A stretch of DNA of 64,000 bases from JBEKIK01 sp963838495 (GCA_963838495.1 CAWIRC010000004.1:186001-250000), one strand, 5' to 3'. Counted from the stretch's first letter, positions 27,551 through 38,177 are shown. Program-made: numbers and translations. Notes: a model not told the origin generated them from the sequence alone.

Positions 27551-28524
27551 TTACGCCCGATCAAAGGGGAAGGCAATCACCTCGGCCAGGTTTTTTGCCC
27601 CGGCCACGAGCATCACCATGCGGTCAAAACCCAGGGCCACGCCCACCGCGGGCGGCAGGCCCGACCGCATGGCCGCCAAAAGCCGGCTTTGCTCGGGCAG
27701 AGCCGCTTTGCATTCTGCCAAACGGAACCGGTTGTTTTCGCGATTTCGCCGCATCAATTCCTCGGGATCCAAAAGTTCGTTGTATCCATTGGCCAATTCG
27801 ATGCCTGAAACGTATAACTCGAAGCGTTCGGCCACGGGCGGGTCGCCATCTCGAATGCGGCTTAGCATTGCTTGAGAGGCCGGATAATCATATAAGATCA
27901 GTGGACGGTCAAGGCCCAAGTGCAGTTGCACACATTCGACCAATAGCAAATCGAGCCAGCCGTCGCGGTCATCGCTTTTAAGGCTGGCCGGCGCCTGGAT
28001 GCCCTTCTTCCTGGCGGCCGCCATCAAGGCGGCCGTATCTGAGGAAAACGGATCAATCCCGGCATATTCTATAAATGCTTCGCGGTAGCTGACTTGCCGT
28101 GCCGGTCCCGCCCGAGCATCGCCTCGGCCAGGTCGCTAAGGAATTGCATTCCTTCGGCCATGCCATCGCCCGCGCGATACCATTCGACCATCGTGAACTC
28201 GGGATTGTGCAAGCGTCCAAGTTCACTTTGCCGAAAGACCCGGGATATCTGGTAAATGGCCTTTGCATCGGCGGCAAGCAGGCGTTTCATGGCCAGTTCG
28301 GGCGAGGTTTGCAGCCACATGCGATGGGGCGGCTTTTCCGCGGAGGGTGATATTTCGACATGAAAGGGGTCCAAGTGCCGATCGACCACCGTGTCGGCGG
28401 AGAGAATGGGGGTTTCGACTTCAAGAAATCCCTGCGCATGAAAAAAATCGCGCAGACGACGCAGCAAATCGGCCCTCAGCCGCAGATTCTCCCAAGAGGC
28501 CGTGGGTAGAAAATCATCGATCAT
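27551..28524 (-). pseudogene. epmA: EF-P beta-lysine ligase EpmA (PoxA/GenX), one frameshift
   Basis: Two frames join near 28085 to about 324 residues, the usual EpmA length. It resembles the catalytic core of class II lysyl-tRNA synthetase without the anticodon domain: F-L-E-V-E-T-P-I-L (motif 1), Q-T-S-P-E-L-A-M-K-R-L and F-R-Q-S-E-L-G-R-L-H-N-P-E-F-T-M-V-E-W-Y (motif 2), and a final G-V-A-L-G-F-D-R-M-V-M-L (motif 3). The enzyme attaches (R)-beta-lysine to elongation factor P. Its ATG overlaps the last four bases of efp, so the two are co-translated. epmB lies divergently 97 bases beyond efp. Confidence 0.92.
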
Positions 28525-29090
28525 TCTTTCACGCGTTCGATGTACGATCCGGTGCGGGTGTCGATCTTAACCATGTCGCCCATCTCGACAAAGGCCGGGC
28601 AAGGAAACTCGGCGCCGGTGTCCATCTTGCAGGGCTTGGTAACGTTGGTGGCGGTATTGCCCTTGGCGCCCGGCTCGCAATATTCCACCCGCAGCACCAC
28701 GTGGTTGGGCGGCGTTATGCTGATGGGTTGATTGTTATGGAGAATTATGCTGCAAATCATACCTTCTTTAAGATATTTCCAGTTGTCGCTGACCTGCTCG
28801 GCCGAAAGTTCGTATTGCTCGTAGGACTCATTGTCCATGAATACGAAATGATCGGCTTGCCGGTAAAGAAACTGGGCCTGGATTTCATCGATTTCGGCGG
28901 CATCAAGGCTGTCGCCGCTTTTATACGTGCGGTCCAGGACCGTTCCGCGCAACAGGTTCCGCAGCTTGCACTTATATAGCGCCTGCCCTTTGCCGGGCTT
29001 AACGAAATTGCACTCGATCATTAGATACGGATCGCCGTCGATTTGGACCTTCAGGCCCTTGCGAAACTCGCTGGTGTTATAACTGGCCAC
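28521..29090 (-). CDS. efp: Translation elongation factor P
   Basis: 189 residues, normal for EF-P. Domain I (about 1-65) has the modification loop V-K-P-G-K-G-Q, with lysine 34 at the tip, exactly where EpmA adds beta-lysine. Domains II and III follow, with the C-terminal signature G-D-M-V-K-I-D-T-R-T-G-S-Y. EF-P relieves ribosomes stalled at polyproline. The lysine and the presence of epmA and epmB point to the beta-lysylation type rather than rhamnosylation, which uses arginine. Confidence 0.97.
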   Translation of the reverse strand: MASYNTSEFRKGLKVQIDGDPYLMIECNFVKPGKGQALYKCKLRNLLRGTVLDRTYKSGDSLDAAEIDEIQAQFLYRQADHFVFMDNESYEQYELSAEQVSDNWKYLKEGMICSIILHNNQPISITPPNHVVLRVEYCEPGAKGNTATNVTKPCKMDTGAEFPCPAFVEMGDMVKIDTRTGSYIERVKE

Positions 29091-29187
29091 AATTGTTGTT
29101 CCCGTTTTGCTTTCTCATTAGGGTTGGTTATGGTACGATTTGAACTATATCCGAATTACGATTCCCCGCAAGGCCAGCCGTTGAACT

Positions 29188-30215
29188 ATGGCAAGTATAG
29201 CATCCCCAATAGATTATCTGGATATGCGGCCGGGATCGACCGCGTGGCAAAAGGAACTGGCCCATGCCGTGCGCGATCCGGCCGAACTATGCCGTCTAGT
29301 GGGGTTGCCCTCTTCCACAGCGGAGGCAGCCGTGCGGGCCGCGGACGGAATGCCGATCCTTGTGCCGCGGCCGTATCTCGCCCGAATTCGAAGCCAAGAC
29401 GTCGGCGATCCGTTGCTTTTGCAGGTACTGCCGCGCGAGGCAGAACTCAGTCCTTCGCCCGGATATACCCCTGATCCGCTGGGCGAAAGTTCCGCCCTTT
29501 GCGGTCCAGGCCTGCTCTGGAAATACCAAAACAGAATCTTGATCCTAGCAACTCCAAAGTGTGCCGTCCATTGCCGCTTTTGTTTTCGGCGGCATTTTTT
29601 ATTTGATAATGCCCTCCAATCCCCATCAAAGTGGGATATGGCATTTCGCCGCATAAATGCGGAACCGTCGATCCACGAGTTGATTCTTAGCGGCGGCGAC
29701 CCTCTGATGCTGTCTGATGAAATCCTTGCCAAAATAGCGGAAAAGTTCGCACAAATACCGCATCTCAGACGGCTGCGTATTCACACCAGAATGCCAATCG
29801 TAATTCCGCAACGGATATGTGATGATTTGATTTCTTGGATTATGGAAACGAGATTAACCACCATCATGGTGGTCCATGTAAATCATCCGGCCGAGATCGA
29901 CACTGAAGTAGCCGCCGGATTAGGCCGGTTGGTCGAGGCCGGGATACCGGTGCTTAGCCAAGGGGTGTTGCTGGCCGGAGTAAACGATGATTTAGAGGTT
30001 CTGGCGGAACTATACGAACGCCTGGCCGATCTCCGCGTAATTCCATATTATTTGCATCAATTGGATCCCGGTGGCCGGCGCGGCCCATTTCGAGGTGCCG
30101 ATTGCCAAGGGAAAAGCGCTGATCGCTGGACTTGCGAGCAAGGCTTCCCGGCTATGCAGTGCCGCGATACGTGCAAGAGACTCCGGGCAGGGACGGCAAA
30201 GAAATCATTGCTTGA
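29188..30215 (+). pseudogene. epmB: EF-P lysine 2,3-aminomutase EpmB, two frameshifts near the 3' end
   Basis: About 340 residues once frames are joined near 30070 and 30140. It is a KamA-family radical SAM enzyme: the iron-sulfur cysteines are 125, 129 and 132 (C-A-V-H-C-R-F-C-F), followed by I-L-S-G-G-D-P-L-M-L and H-T-R-M-P-I-V-I-P-Q-R. The PLP-lysine region P-Y-Y-L-H-Q-L-D is near residue 292. The short length, without the C-terminal extension of lysine-catabolic KamA, fits EpmB, which makes (R)-beta-lysine for EF-P. The true end is G-R-D-G-K-E-I-I-A at 30215. The set efp-epmA-epmB needs no other gene for lysylation; the hydroxylase EpmC is not seen. Confidence 0.88.
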
Positions 30216-30291
30216 TTGTAAAAGGAAAAAGCATTTTTTAAAGTAGCAAAGGCGGAAGACCAAGAAATCAGACATTCTTGCCAGTCAAGTC

Positions 30292-30980
30292 ATGTGCGGA
30301 CGATTTTCCTTACGCGCTCGAAACGCTGAAATACTGGCCGAGTATTTCGGCATCGTCGATATGCCGCTGCCGGTGTTAAGGCCCCGCTATAACATTGCGC
30401 CCAGTCAGCCGGTGCCGGTCGTGCGACTGAAGCCCGGCGGGAGAAAAAAATGAACGCGAAATGGTGTTGTTGCGTTGGGGGCTGATCCCCAGTTGGGCCA
30501 AGGATGCGGCAATCGGCAACCGGATGATCAACGCCCGGGCCGAATCGCTGGCCGAAAAGCCGGCATTCCGCGCCGCCTTGCGCGGCGTCGATGCCTGATT
30601 GCGGCCGATGGATTTTACGAATGGCAGGCGACGGGCCGCAAAGCAGCCGTATTTCATCCATTTCCGCGACGACAGGCCTTTTGCCTTTGCCGGTTTGTGG
30701 GATAAGTTGGGAAGGACCGGACCATCGGCGATCGAATCGTGCACGATAATCACCACTGAAGCGAGCGATCTGGTCCGCCCGCTCCACGACCGCATGCCCG
30801 TGATCCTGGCGCCGGAGTGCTTACGAAATTTGGCTTGACACGGCAGTGGAAAATATGGATACAATCGCATCGTTGCTGGCTCCTTTTTCCAGCGAGGAGA
30901 TGGAGGCATACCCGGTCGGTACACTGGTAAATAAAGCCACGAACGACGGGCCGGGATGCATCGAGCCCTTGACTAGATAG
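30292..30980 (+). pseudogene. SRAP (YedK/HMCES) abasic-site protein, several frameshifts
   Basis: About 227 residues after joining four or five frames. It starts M-C-G-R-F, where Cys2 forms the covalent crosslink to abasic sites in single-stranded DNA. Then come P-R-Y-N-I-A-P-S-Q, W-G-L-I-P-S-W-A-K, I-N-A-R-A-E-S, A-A-D-G-F-Y-E-W and H-D-R-M-P-V-I-L, whose glutamate and histidine complete the active site. One shift is at the A7 run at 30446-30452. Others are near 30585, 30645 and 30820. Because all catalytic motifs survive, sequence errors or very recent decay are both possible. Confidence 0.85.
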
Positions 30981-31043
30981 GAGAGATAATCTAATGGACG
31001 GGGATTATCGGAATTAACAAGGAAGATAAAAAGGGAAATAAAC

Positions 31044-32533
31044 ATGAAGGCGGCGATATTTTTTATGCTCTCGATTGCCCTATTATTTGCATCGGCGGAA
31101 GAAAAGATCGGCGATTTCGACGGCTCAAACCGACATTGGAACGGTAAAACTCAAAGGCGATGCTCAATTCGACGCCAAAACCAAGCAATACACTATCACC
31201 GGCAGCGGCGAAAACATGTGGGCCGGCGAGGACGCTTTTCATTTCCTGTGGCGCAAAACATCGGGCGACCAAAAGCTATCGGCGGCCATTGCCTGGGCCG
31301 GCGCGGGCGGACACGAACATCGAAAAGCGGGTTTGATGATTCGCCAAAGCCTGGATGCGGACTCGGCATATATCGACGCCGTTGTTCACGGCAACGGACT
31401 GGTATCGCTGCAATATCGCGAACAAAGCGGGGGTACGACTCAAGAAATTCAGGCGCCCGTTCAAGGATCCGGCGGTCATAATGTTGAGACGAAATGGCGA
31501 TCTTTTCACTTTATCGGCGGCGGGAAAAAACGGCACTTTTAGTCCGGTTTGCAGCAAAACATTGCACCTTCAAGACCCGATATTCGCCGGCCTTGCCGTC
31601 TGTTCGCACGATGCGGACGAAAACAGAAACCGCCATTTTCTCCAGCGTTCATCTGGAAAACCACGGCGTGATCCCGGATAGTTCGCAAATTCTGGAAAGC
31701 ACGCTTGGAAACAATAGACATCGAAACCGGCCGGCGGCAGATCGTCTGCCGCGCAAAACAGCACATCGAAGCCCCAAATTGGTTTCCCAGCGGCGATGCG
31801 TTGCTTTATAACAGCGCGGGGAAATTATATTCCATTCCGGTTAAAGGAGGCACTCCGAGTTTGATCCCCACGGGCGAGGCAAATCAATGCAATAACGATC
31901 ATGGCTTTTCGCCCGACGGCAAATGGATCGCGCTGAGCAACAACACGGTCGATCGAGGTTCCTTAATCTATATCGTCCCCAGCGAAGGCGGAAGACCGAG
32001 ACTTGTCACAACGCTGGGTCCTTCATATTGGCACGGCTGGTCGCCGGACGGCAAAAAACTGGCGTATTGCGCCCAGCGGAATCAGGAATTCGACATTTAC
32101 ACCATTAACGTCGACGGCTCGCAGGAAACCCGCTTGACCGATCGCCCCCGGCTTGGACGACGGGCCGGAATATTCGCCCGACGGCAAGTATATCTACTTC
32201 AATTCCGAGCGCACGGGATTGATGAAAATCTGGCGGATGCTGCCGAACGGCCAACAGCAGGAGCAGGTCACATTCGACGACGATTATGCCGATTGGTTTC
32301 CTCACGTTTCGCCCGACGGCAAGCGGATCGTGTTTCTGTCTTATGACAAGTCGGTCAAAGGGCATCCGGCAAATCAAGAGGTAGTGCTGAGGATAATGCC
32401 GGCCGCGGGCGGCGAACCCAAAATCTTGACGCATCTTTTTGGAGGCCAAGGCACGATTAATGTTCCTTCATGGTCGCCGGACGGAAAGAAATTCGCCTTT
32501 GTGAGTTACAGGCTGATTGAGAATAAGCCCTGA
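31044..32533 (+). pseudogene. Secreted TolB-like beta-propeller protein with jelly-roll N-terminal domain, frameshifted
   Basis: About 490 residues after joining at least four frames. A signal peptide (M-K-A-A-I-F-F-M-L-S-I-A-L-L-F-A-S-A) is followed by a DUF1349-like concanavalin-type domain (F-H-F-L-W-R-K-T-S-G-D, G-L-M-I-R-Q-S-L). The second half is a PD40/TolB propeller with repeats F-S-P-D-G-K-W-I-A, W-S-P-D-G-K-K-L-A, Y-S-P-D-G-K-Y-I-Y and V-S-P-D-G-K-R-I. Shifts lie near 31120, 31535, 31700 and 32150. Such proteins bind partners or glycans outside the cytoplasm. It is followed after ten bases by the next gene. Confidence 0.75.
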
Positions 32534-32544
32534 GTTGATTTTTT

Positions 32545-33099
32545 ATGAATATTTTATTTGAAAACCCGCTGCGGATCATATTCATCGGCATTGTTGTCGA
32601 AGCCGTCTTGGGCATCGCGCTGTTTCGCACCGGCCGGGGGGCGATCCTTTGGGCAATGATCGGCACGCTGGCCTTGACCGTGCTGGGCGTGATAATAGAG
32701 CGGGTGGTGGTCACCGAGAACGAGCGGATTGAAATGACCCTGGACGGAATCACATCCGCCTTGGAGGCCAACGATCTCAATCGCGTGCTGAGCTACATTT
32801 CGCCCGGCGCCGTAAAGACGCGCAATCGGGCGGCCTGGGCCATGGGGCGAATCGAAGTGCAATCCGCCCGGTTTTACAGGCTGAATATAACCATCAACCG
32901 GCTGACCAGCCCGATGACGGCCAAGGCTGCTTTTTTCGGGCATGTCTCCTATCGCGACAGGCAGGGAGAAATACCCTATAGCAATTACGGTTCGAGATTT
33001 ATCGTCGAATTGCGCAAGGAAGGAAAAACCTGGGTCGTAACCGGACACGTCGAGGAACAAGAGATGGAAGGAAAAGACAGAGTGATAAATACAGAGTGA
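32545..33099 (+). CDS. Two-helix membrane protein of unknown function
   Basis: 184 residues. Two membrane helices lie at about 9-27 and 33-52, then a soluble part of about 130 residues beginning with an amphipathic helix (E-R-I-E-M-T-L-D-G-I-T-S-A-L-E-A-N-D-L-N-R-V-L-S-Y-I-S). That start and the later beta-strands suggest a SnoaL/NTF2-like cone fold. I do not recognise a family. It may be co-transcribed with the propeller gene, ten bases upstream. Confidence 0.65.
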   Translation: MNILFENPLRIIFIGIVVEAVLGIALFRTGRGAILWAMIGTLALTVLGVIIERVVVTENERIEMTLDGITSALEANDLNRVLSYISPGAVKTRNRAAWAMGRIEVQSARFYRLNITINRLTSPMTAKAAFFGHVSYRDRQGEIPYSNYGSRFIVELRKEGKTWVVTGHVEEQEMEGKDRVINTE

Positions 33100-33145
33100 T
33101 GGGTATGGGGTACAACGCTGAGGCACAGTGGATTATCAGCCGGCT

Positions 33146-33532
33146 TTAGATTTGGTTTTTATCGCAAGAGGCTTTATTCTTATTTCCCGGCAGGCGGCTG
33201 GAATTAGGCACAAAAACGTTCTTTGCCGCATAACAAAAAAAACCAATCCAGGCGGCAACGGCACATTGCATCATGCCGAAATAAAACGGGTGCAAAGTGG
33301 GGCGGGAAGTAAAAGAGTAAAATATCCACTGGCCGGTGTTTTCCCAGCCGTCGACGGTTCGCCGCCAATCTGTTTCGGTCCTGGGCCGATCGTTTGAGGA
33401 GGCATTTGGCACGGGAATTTCGCTGGCCACCCAGCCAAGGGCCAATAATATCGCTAATATCCAGCCGATCCGTTGCACGGCATTGCCCTTATAATTCGGT
33501 TCTACGGCATTGATTCCACGGCCATCAGGCAC
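33146..33532 (-). CDS. Small membrane protein, planctomycete-type
   Basis: 128 residues with two hydrophobic helices at about 21-38 and 86-105. Between them lies a tryptophan/arginine block (D-W-R-R-T-V-D-G-W-E). The same layout occurs, as I remember, in unnamed planctomycete proteins. It converges with the preceding gene. No function can be assigned. Confidence 0.55.
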   Translation of the reverse strand: MPDGRGINAVEPNYKGNAVQRIGWILAILLALGWVASEIPVPNASSNDRPRTETDWRRTVDGWENTGQWIFYSFTSRPTLHPFYFGMMQCAVAAWIGFFCYAAKNVFVPNSSRLPGNKNKASCDKNQI

Positions 33533-33874
33533 TGGGAAGTTGGAAGAAAACGATCAAACACGGCAAATTAAGGCAATTTTCAAGCCGAGGGCGATACAAG
33601 ATGGCGGAACCGTTCGCAACCGATTGCCTCATAAGCGATTAACTAGCCTGGGCAAGGGTATCAGCGGACCGCGGTGTGGCATGCGGACATCATTTTTCTC
33701 GAAGCCGTGTTGCACATTTACAACGCGCCGTAGAAGTTGACCGGCAAAAGTGGGTACAATCTTCGTTTTTTCCGCCTCAAGATAGGTGTTTGCCGAGCCA
33801 TAAACCATATCCTACATTTAGTATGTGTGCATGGAATTTCTTCGGGCAGATATAAAAACAGGGAGGTGGTAGTA
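33533..33874. other. Intergenic region upstream of HDOD gene
   Basis: No reliable gene: a 63-codon frame at 33737 has no supporting features. GC-rich imperfect hairpins occur around 33640-33735, and the stretch could hold an RNA, but I cannot name one. Confidence 0.4.
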
Positions 33875-33928
33875 ATGGACGTAAGTCAAATGCAACCTTT
33901 CTCAGACCCTTTTTTACGGGGTGTATAA
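33875..33928 (+). CDS. Possible 17-residue leader peptide
   Basis: A very strong ribosome binding site (GGGAGGTGG, 33861-33869) precedes ATG 33875. The frame codes 17 residues and stops at 33926-33928, six bases before the HDOD start, so it could couple translation to the next gene. The alternative is that the site simply serves HDOD from a distance. Confidence 0.4.
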   Translation: MDVSQMQPFSDPFLRGV

Positions 33929-33933
33929 ATATC

Positions 33934-34851
33934 ATGGCTAATGCATCGACACTTAAACTGGAACTGAAAAAGATTTTGTCCATGGCCCAACTGCCCGGAC
34001 TTCCCCAAAGTGCAATTCGGATATTAGAACTATCACAGGATACCATGAATGGCCCCAGCGAATTTGCTATTCCCATCGAGGTCGATCCGGGGTTGGCCGG
34101 ACAGGTTTTGCGATTTGTGAATTCTTCCTATTTCGGCTTTGCCCGGGAGATTTCAAGCGTCAAAATGGCTATCACCCTGGTCGGCATTCGCACCATCAAA
34201 AATTTCGTTCTTTGGAGCGCGGTGTTCAGCTTGATGGCAAATCCTAAATGCGGGCCCTTCGATTTGAAAAGCCTGTGGCAAGATTCCCTTCGCCGGGCAT
34301 TATTTGCCAGGAAGCTGGCTAAAATCCTGGGCATTAAGGAGGGCGAAGATGCATTTGCCGCCGCCCTGCTACAGGACATGGCAGTACCGATCTTGGCCAA
34401 GGAATCGCCGCAAATCTATGTGAAATTATTGGAATCGCGGAAGCATGGCCAGATCCGTCTCTCTTCTATGGAAAACCAGGTTTTCGGTTGGAACCACGCT
34501 CAAGCAGGGGGCATGATGGCCCGGCACTGGAATCTTCCCGAGGATTTCGCCAACTTGATAGAAAACCACACCGCAATTGAAAAAATCCTCGAGGACGCTT
34601 CTGAAGCACCGGAAAAGGCGGCCGTAACCATGTCGGCCTTTTTACCCACCGTCTCCGACCCGGGGTGGACGGAATGCCAGCAATTAGAATCCTATTACGA
34701 AAAAATAAATCCAGGCAATAGCCCGACGATAATCGAGTTATTGAGCCAAGTCGACCAGGAATTCGACCAGTTTGCCCCGTTAATGAAGCTTGCCACGCCG
34801 GCAAAATCGCTAGTAGACCGTTACAACGAGGTCACAGCTTCGGCAACGTAA
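33934..34851 (+). CDS. HDOD-domain protein
   Basis: 305 residues. The HDOD domain spans about residues 15-215: L-P-G-L-P-Q-S-A-I-R-I-L-E-L, D-P-G-L-A-G-Q-V-L-R-F-V-N-S-S-Y-F-G and S-V-K-M-A-I-T-L-V-G-I-R-T-I-K-N-F-V. It is related to the HD phosphohydrolases but, as usual for the family, lacks the paired His-Asp metal site. HDOD proteins act in signalling, often around cyclic di-GMP and chemosensory systems, as non-catalytic domains. No other signalling domain is fused, and no kinase is adjacent. Confidence 0.9.
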   Translation: MANASTLKLELKKILSMAQLPGLPQSAIRILELSQDTMNGPSEFAIPIEVDPGLAGQVLRFVNSSYFGFAREISSVKMAITLVGIRTIKNFVLWSAVFSLMANPKCGPFDLKSLWQDSLRRALFARKLAKILGIKEGEDAFAAALLQDMAVPILAKESPQIYVKLLESRKHGQIRLSSMENQVFGWNHAQAGGMMARHWNLPEDFANLIENHTAIEKILEDASEAPEKAAVTMSAFLPTVSDPGWTECQQLESYYEKINPGNSPTIIELLSQVDQEFDQFAPLMKLATPAKSLVDRYNEVTASAT

Positions 34852-35261
34852 AACCCCGGGCAAACGTAAAAATATGCTCTGCCACGAACATAGAGCCGCG
34901 CAGCCGGGTCCTAACATTGGAAGGCAAAGGAGCCGCCCGCACGGCTCGTTTTGTTAACGGAAAAAAAGCTTTGCATGTTTGTAAAACCTTAAAAATCATG
35001 CACTTCCCGAATGTCCACCTGGCAAGTGAACTCGATTTTTTTACGTTAAAGCCTGTAATTTCAATAGTTGCTGCCAAAGTTTGATCATAGTTTTGGGTTT
35101 TACTGATGTTATGCGTAAAATGATATGGAAGGGCCAAAAAGATTTTGGTATTGGCATGAAAAGGGCTATATTCGGCATTGGAATTAATCGAAAACAAGCA
35201 GCCTCCCAAGGGCAAGTTTCCGATAATTGACAATGCAGCCTTCCAATGGAGTGCACTCGCC
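34852..35261. other. Intergenic region, no gene seen
   Basis: About 400 bases with a few short inverted repeats and no coding pattern. The extension of the TPR frame back to a TTG at 35178 is not supported by a ribosome binding site. Confidence 0.45.
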
Positions 35262-35783
35262 GTGAACGCCCGAAATTACATCCGCCGCGGCAAGCTCGAA
35301 AACGAGGCCGCGGGATACCTTGAGTTGGGCATGGCCCAACAGGCGATTTCCACTCTCTCGCGGCTGGGAGACCAGTCCGCACTGGATGCCAATGGTTTGT
35401 TCATCCTGGGTGAATCGTTGCGATCGCTCAAGCGTTTCGAAGAAGCCATAAAGCCTTTGCGCCTCGCGGCCGAAATGGCTACCAACAACATCCAAGTGCT
35501 TTTGGCGCTTGGATGGTGTTACAAGCGAACCGGCCGCCTCGATTTGGCCATCAATACCCTGGAGCAAGCCCTGGCAATCGAACCGGGTGAGCCGCTTTTG
35601 CGCTACAATCTGGCTTGCTATTTCAGCCTGGCTGGCAACAAGAATCGTGCATTGCGCTATCTCTCGCAAACGTTGTCGGCCGCGCCGGACTACCGCCGCT
35701 TGATCGACGATGAACCCGATTTCAACCCTATCCGCCAGGATCCCGACTTCCAATCCCTTTGCCGGAAAGTGAACAAAGGATAG
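35262..35783 (+). CDS. TPR-repeat protein
   Basis: 173 residues from GTG 35262, which has GGAG nine bases upstream; the frame is open to TTG 35178. At least three tetratricopeptide repeats are visible: A-G-Y-L-E-L-G-M-A-Q-Q-A-I-S, F-I-L-G-E-S-L-R-S-L-K-R-F-E-E-A-I and L-A-L-G-W-C-Y-K-R-T-G-R-L-D-L-A-I-N-T-L. The end (D-F-N-P-I-R-Q-D-P-D-F-Q-S-L) is common in TPR proteins that predict load per unit. It binds other proteins; partner unknown. Confidence 0.85.
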   Translation: MNARNYIRRGKLENEAAGYLELGMAQQAISTLSRLGDQSALDANGLFILGESLRSLKRFEEAIKPLRLAAEMATNNIQVLLALGWCYKRTGRLDLAINTLEQALAIEPGEPLLRYNLACYFSLAGNKNRALRYLSQTLSAAPDYRRLIDDEPDFNPIRQDPDFQSLCRKVNKG

Positions 35784-35804
35784 GTTCACGGACTCAGTAC
35801 GACA

Positions 35805-35822
35805 CCCGGTGCGCTCACCGGG
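35805..35822. repeat. Palindrome CCCGGTG-CGCT-CACCGGG
   Basis: Same family as 7745-7762 and 49060-49080, including the trailing GGCTGAATAT-like sequence. It lies between two convergent genes and could act as a terminator for both. Confidence 0.8.
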
Positions 35823-35860
35823 GGCTGAATATGGACTTTGGGTCCCGGTCTTTCAAGCCA

Positions 35861-37691
35861 TCAGAAATTGTAGGCGATCGAAACAAATCCTCCGTGCAGG
35901 ATCAAGTCGCTGTTTTTGTCGATTTCGGCAATGGCGGGAATGTCCACGATGTAAAAGGGAATTTGCGCGTCGGCCAGCCCTATGCTGGAGACCGCCACCA
36001 CGCGATATCCGATCTGCGCGCTCCACTGCCGGGCGAATTTCCAATCCAATCCCACGTCTATTTGAGTCAGGAAGGATATCGTGTCGGTCGAGGAGTTGAC
36101 CGGATACGTTCCCGGCACGCCGCTTGTACCGGTGGTGGCTATGCTGCCGTTGCCCAAATAGGCCTGGAAGTTGTTTGTGATGTGGTTGTCATAAATACCC
36201 ACTTTCGGCGCCATGAAGAAGCGGAAGTTATTGCCTATGCAATAGCCGAGCTCGAAGCCGAGTTGGGGACCAACCAGATTGTTGGTTATTCCGTCGCTGA
36301 GGTAGGCCTCGTACAATCCGCCCGCTTCACCCCAGTAGTGATAAACCGGGTTCAATGGATCGGGAACCTGCGGCCCTGCCAACGAACCTAAGCGCCATGA
36401 TTCTTGGAAGCGGAAATAACGCACTCCCATCGACCATCCCAGGTCCCAGGGCGAGTCCTGCCCATAGCACCATTGGCCGCGGACTACATTGATTTCCACG
36501 TTGTGGACTTCATCCCTGCGCCACAGTCGATGTTCGGAGGCGTTGTCGAACCAAGTTGTGCCCGGCGTGCCGCCAAATTGAATATCGCTGATCCGCAATG
36601 GCTCGCCAACCGTGCCGTAAGGGTTTGTGGGACTAGGGGGGCTTGTATGAGAAACAAAACTATCCATATTGCCCAAAGTCCAATACGAGGCTTCCAACGC
36701 CCAAAATCCGGCATTACAACAGTTATTGCAACAATTATTGCAGCAGCAGAATCGCCGGCCAACGCGGACTTCACCGCCCCATTGCCAACTGAACTCATCG
36801 ACCGGATAATCGTTGTGCGGCAAGTTTCCGGTTTCATAAGTAATGTATACCTTGTTGGGCCGGTCGCGGGTCATTACCAGTGCCGGTTAATCGATCCGTA
36901 CCACAGCGAGGCCTCGGTGCATGAGTCGAAACATAGCCGCAGGCCGATTGCTCGTAGTGATTCGTATACGGCCTATATACGCCGCATTGGCCAGCGTAAG
37001 GCCCGTAACCATCGCAAGAGCCGCCGCCGACCGAAGAGCATTGTCCTTGTTCGGCAAGCATCTGGTTCATCACGCCGGGAGTCTGTGGAACGCCAGGCGC
37101 AGGTGTCGGTTCAAGGGGCTTTTGCGGGGCTGGCGCCTGCATTACAGCGGCCGATTGCTGAACAGGCACGCCCGCCGGGACGGTCATTACCGGTTGCACA
37201 TTGAGGGCTGGGCCGGCCCGACCTGATCGGAAGCGGCTGTATAATACGTGGGAGGGAATATGCAGTCGTGCTATATTGCGGTCCCATTTGACTATACGTG
37301 GCAACAGGCTTTGTAGGCTGCACTTGTTGGGCCGTATATGCAGACGGGTATGCAGGCGTAGGTTGACTAGCATACGATTGTACGGGCTGAGCCGTAGATA
37401 TTGGCGTTTGCTGAACCGAATATGGCTGCATAGATGGCTGCATGGACGGTTGCATGGATGGTTGATATGAAGGCTGAATGGACCTTTGTGCCATGTAGCT
37501 CGGTGGTGCGGTATAACCGGCTGAAGGGGACGTATAACTGCTTGATGGGACCATGCGGTGTTTGCTGCGAACCGGCGTTTGCTGCGGCATTTGAATTGGG
37601 TCTGGAGAGCCATACAATCCATATTGCCCCAACGCTATTGTGGCATAGCCGGCCACTAATAAAGAAAAAAGCATATTCGGAAGAGTTTCAT
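35861..37691 (-). pseudogene. BBP7-family outer-membrane beta-barrel protein, frameshifted
   Basis: About 605 residues when joined. The best start is ATG 37691, after GGAAAGGAGT; it needs one more T in the run at 37665-37670 to enter the next frame. A signal peptide (L-F-S-L-L-V-A-G-Y-A-T-I-A-L-G-Q) is followed by a proline/glutamine/serine-rich region with tandem Q-P-S-M units. Frames change again near 37215 and 36880. The last 330 residues form the barrel: W-G-G-E-V-R-V-G-R-R-F, a cysteine-rich C-C-C-N-N-C-C-N-N-C-C loop, G-W-S-M-G-V-R-Y-F-R-F-Q-E and a final aromatic F, as in outer-membrane proteins. BBP7 is planctomycete-specific; its role is unknown. Confidence 0.85.
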
Positions 37692-38177
37692 ACCAGACTC
37701 CTTTCCAGGGTAATATACCGAATCGGTCTACTCGTTAAAAAGCATCGTCTCGGAAAGGGCGGCATATTCGGTTAAATATGTTCAAAGTGTTATTTTTAAT
37801 CTACGGAATGCCAGGTAAACAATGCCAACAGTGCCGGATAATTTTTGCTGAAACCCCCAGCATGGCATTTCAAGGCAATCGGAAAAGTTCAAAATCCATG
37901 CATTGCAATTGCGTAAAATGGGGTAAAACAATCCCAATAAAACAATCTACGGCCAGTTGGATAAGATCAAGCTAGATAGAATTTAATGCTGAAACATTCA
38001 GTTCGATGCATGATGTCCATGAACAATCCGTAGACTTCAAGCAGCGGAATATGCTATAATTTCTCCTGGTATTCGGCTAAAAATCGCCCTATCCGCAAGG
38101 GTAAGTATAGGTAAAATTCCTAACGAACAGCCTAAAAGCCGACATTTATCATTTAACACAACTCCATATCAAGTAAT
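37692..38177. promoter_or_regulatory. Intergenic region with extended -10 promoter for aroC
   Basis: TG-C-TATAAT at 38052-38060 is an extended -10 element; a weak -35 (TAGACT, 38031-38036) is 18 bases upstream. The 118-base leader before aroC has a small hairpin (CCTAT...ATAGG, about 38090-38112). No gene or known riboswitch is recognised in the rest. Confidence 0.5.

Noticed and set aside
33737..33928. 63-codon open frame before the HDOD gene
   Set aside because: Coding pattern absent in its first part; only the last 17 codons have a ribosome binding site.
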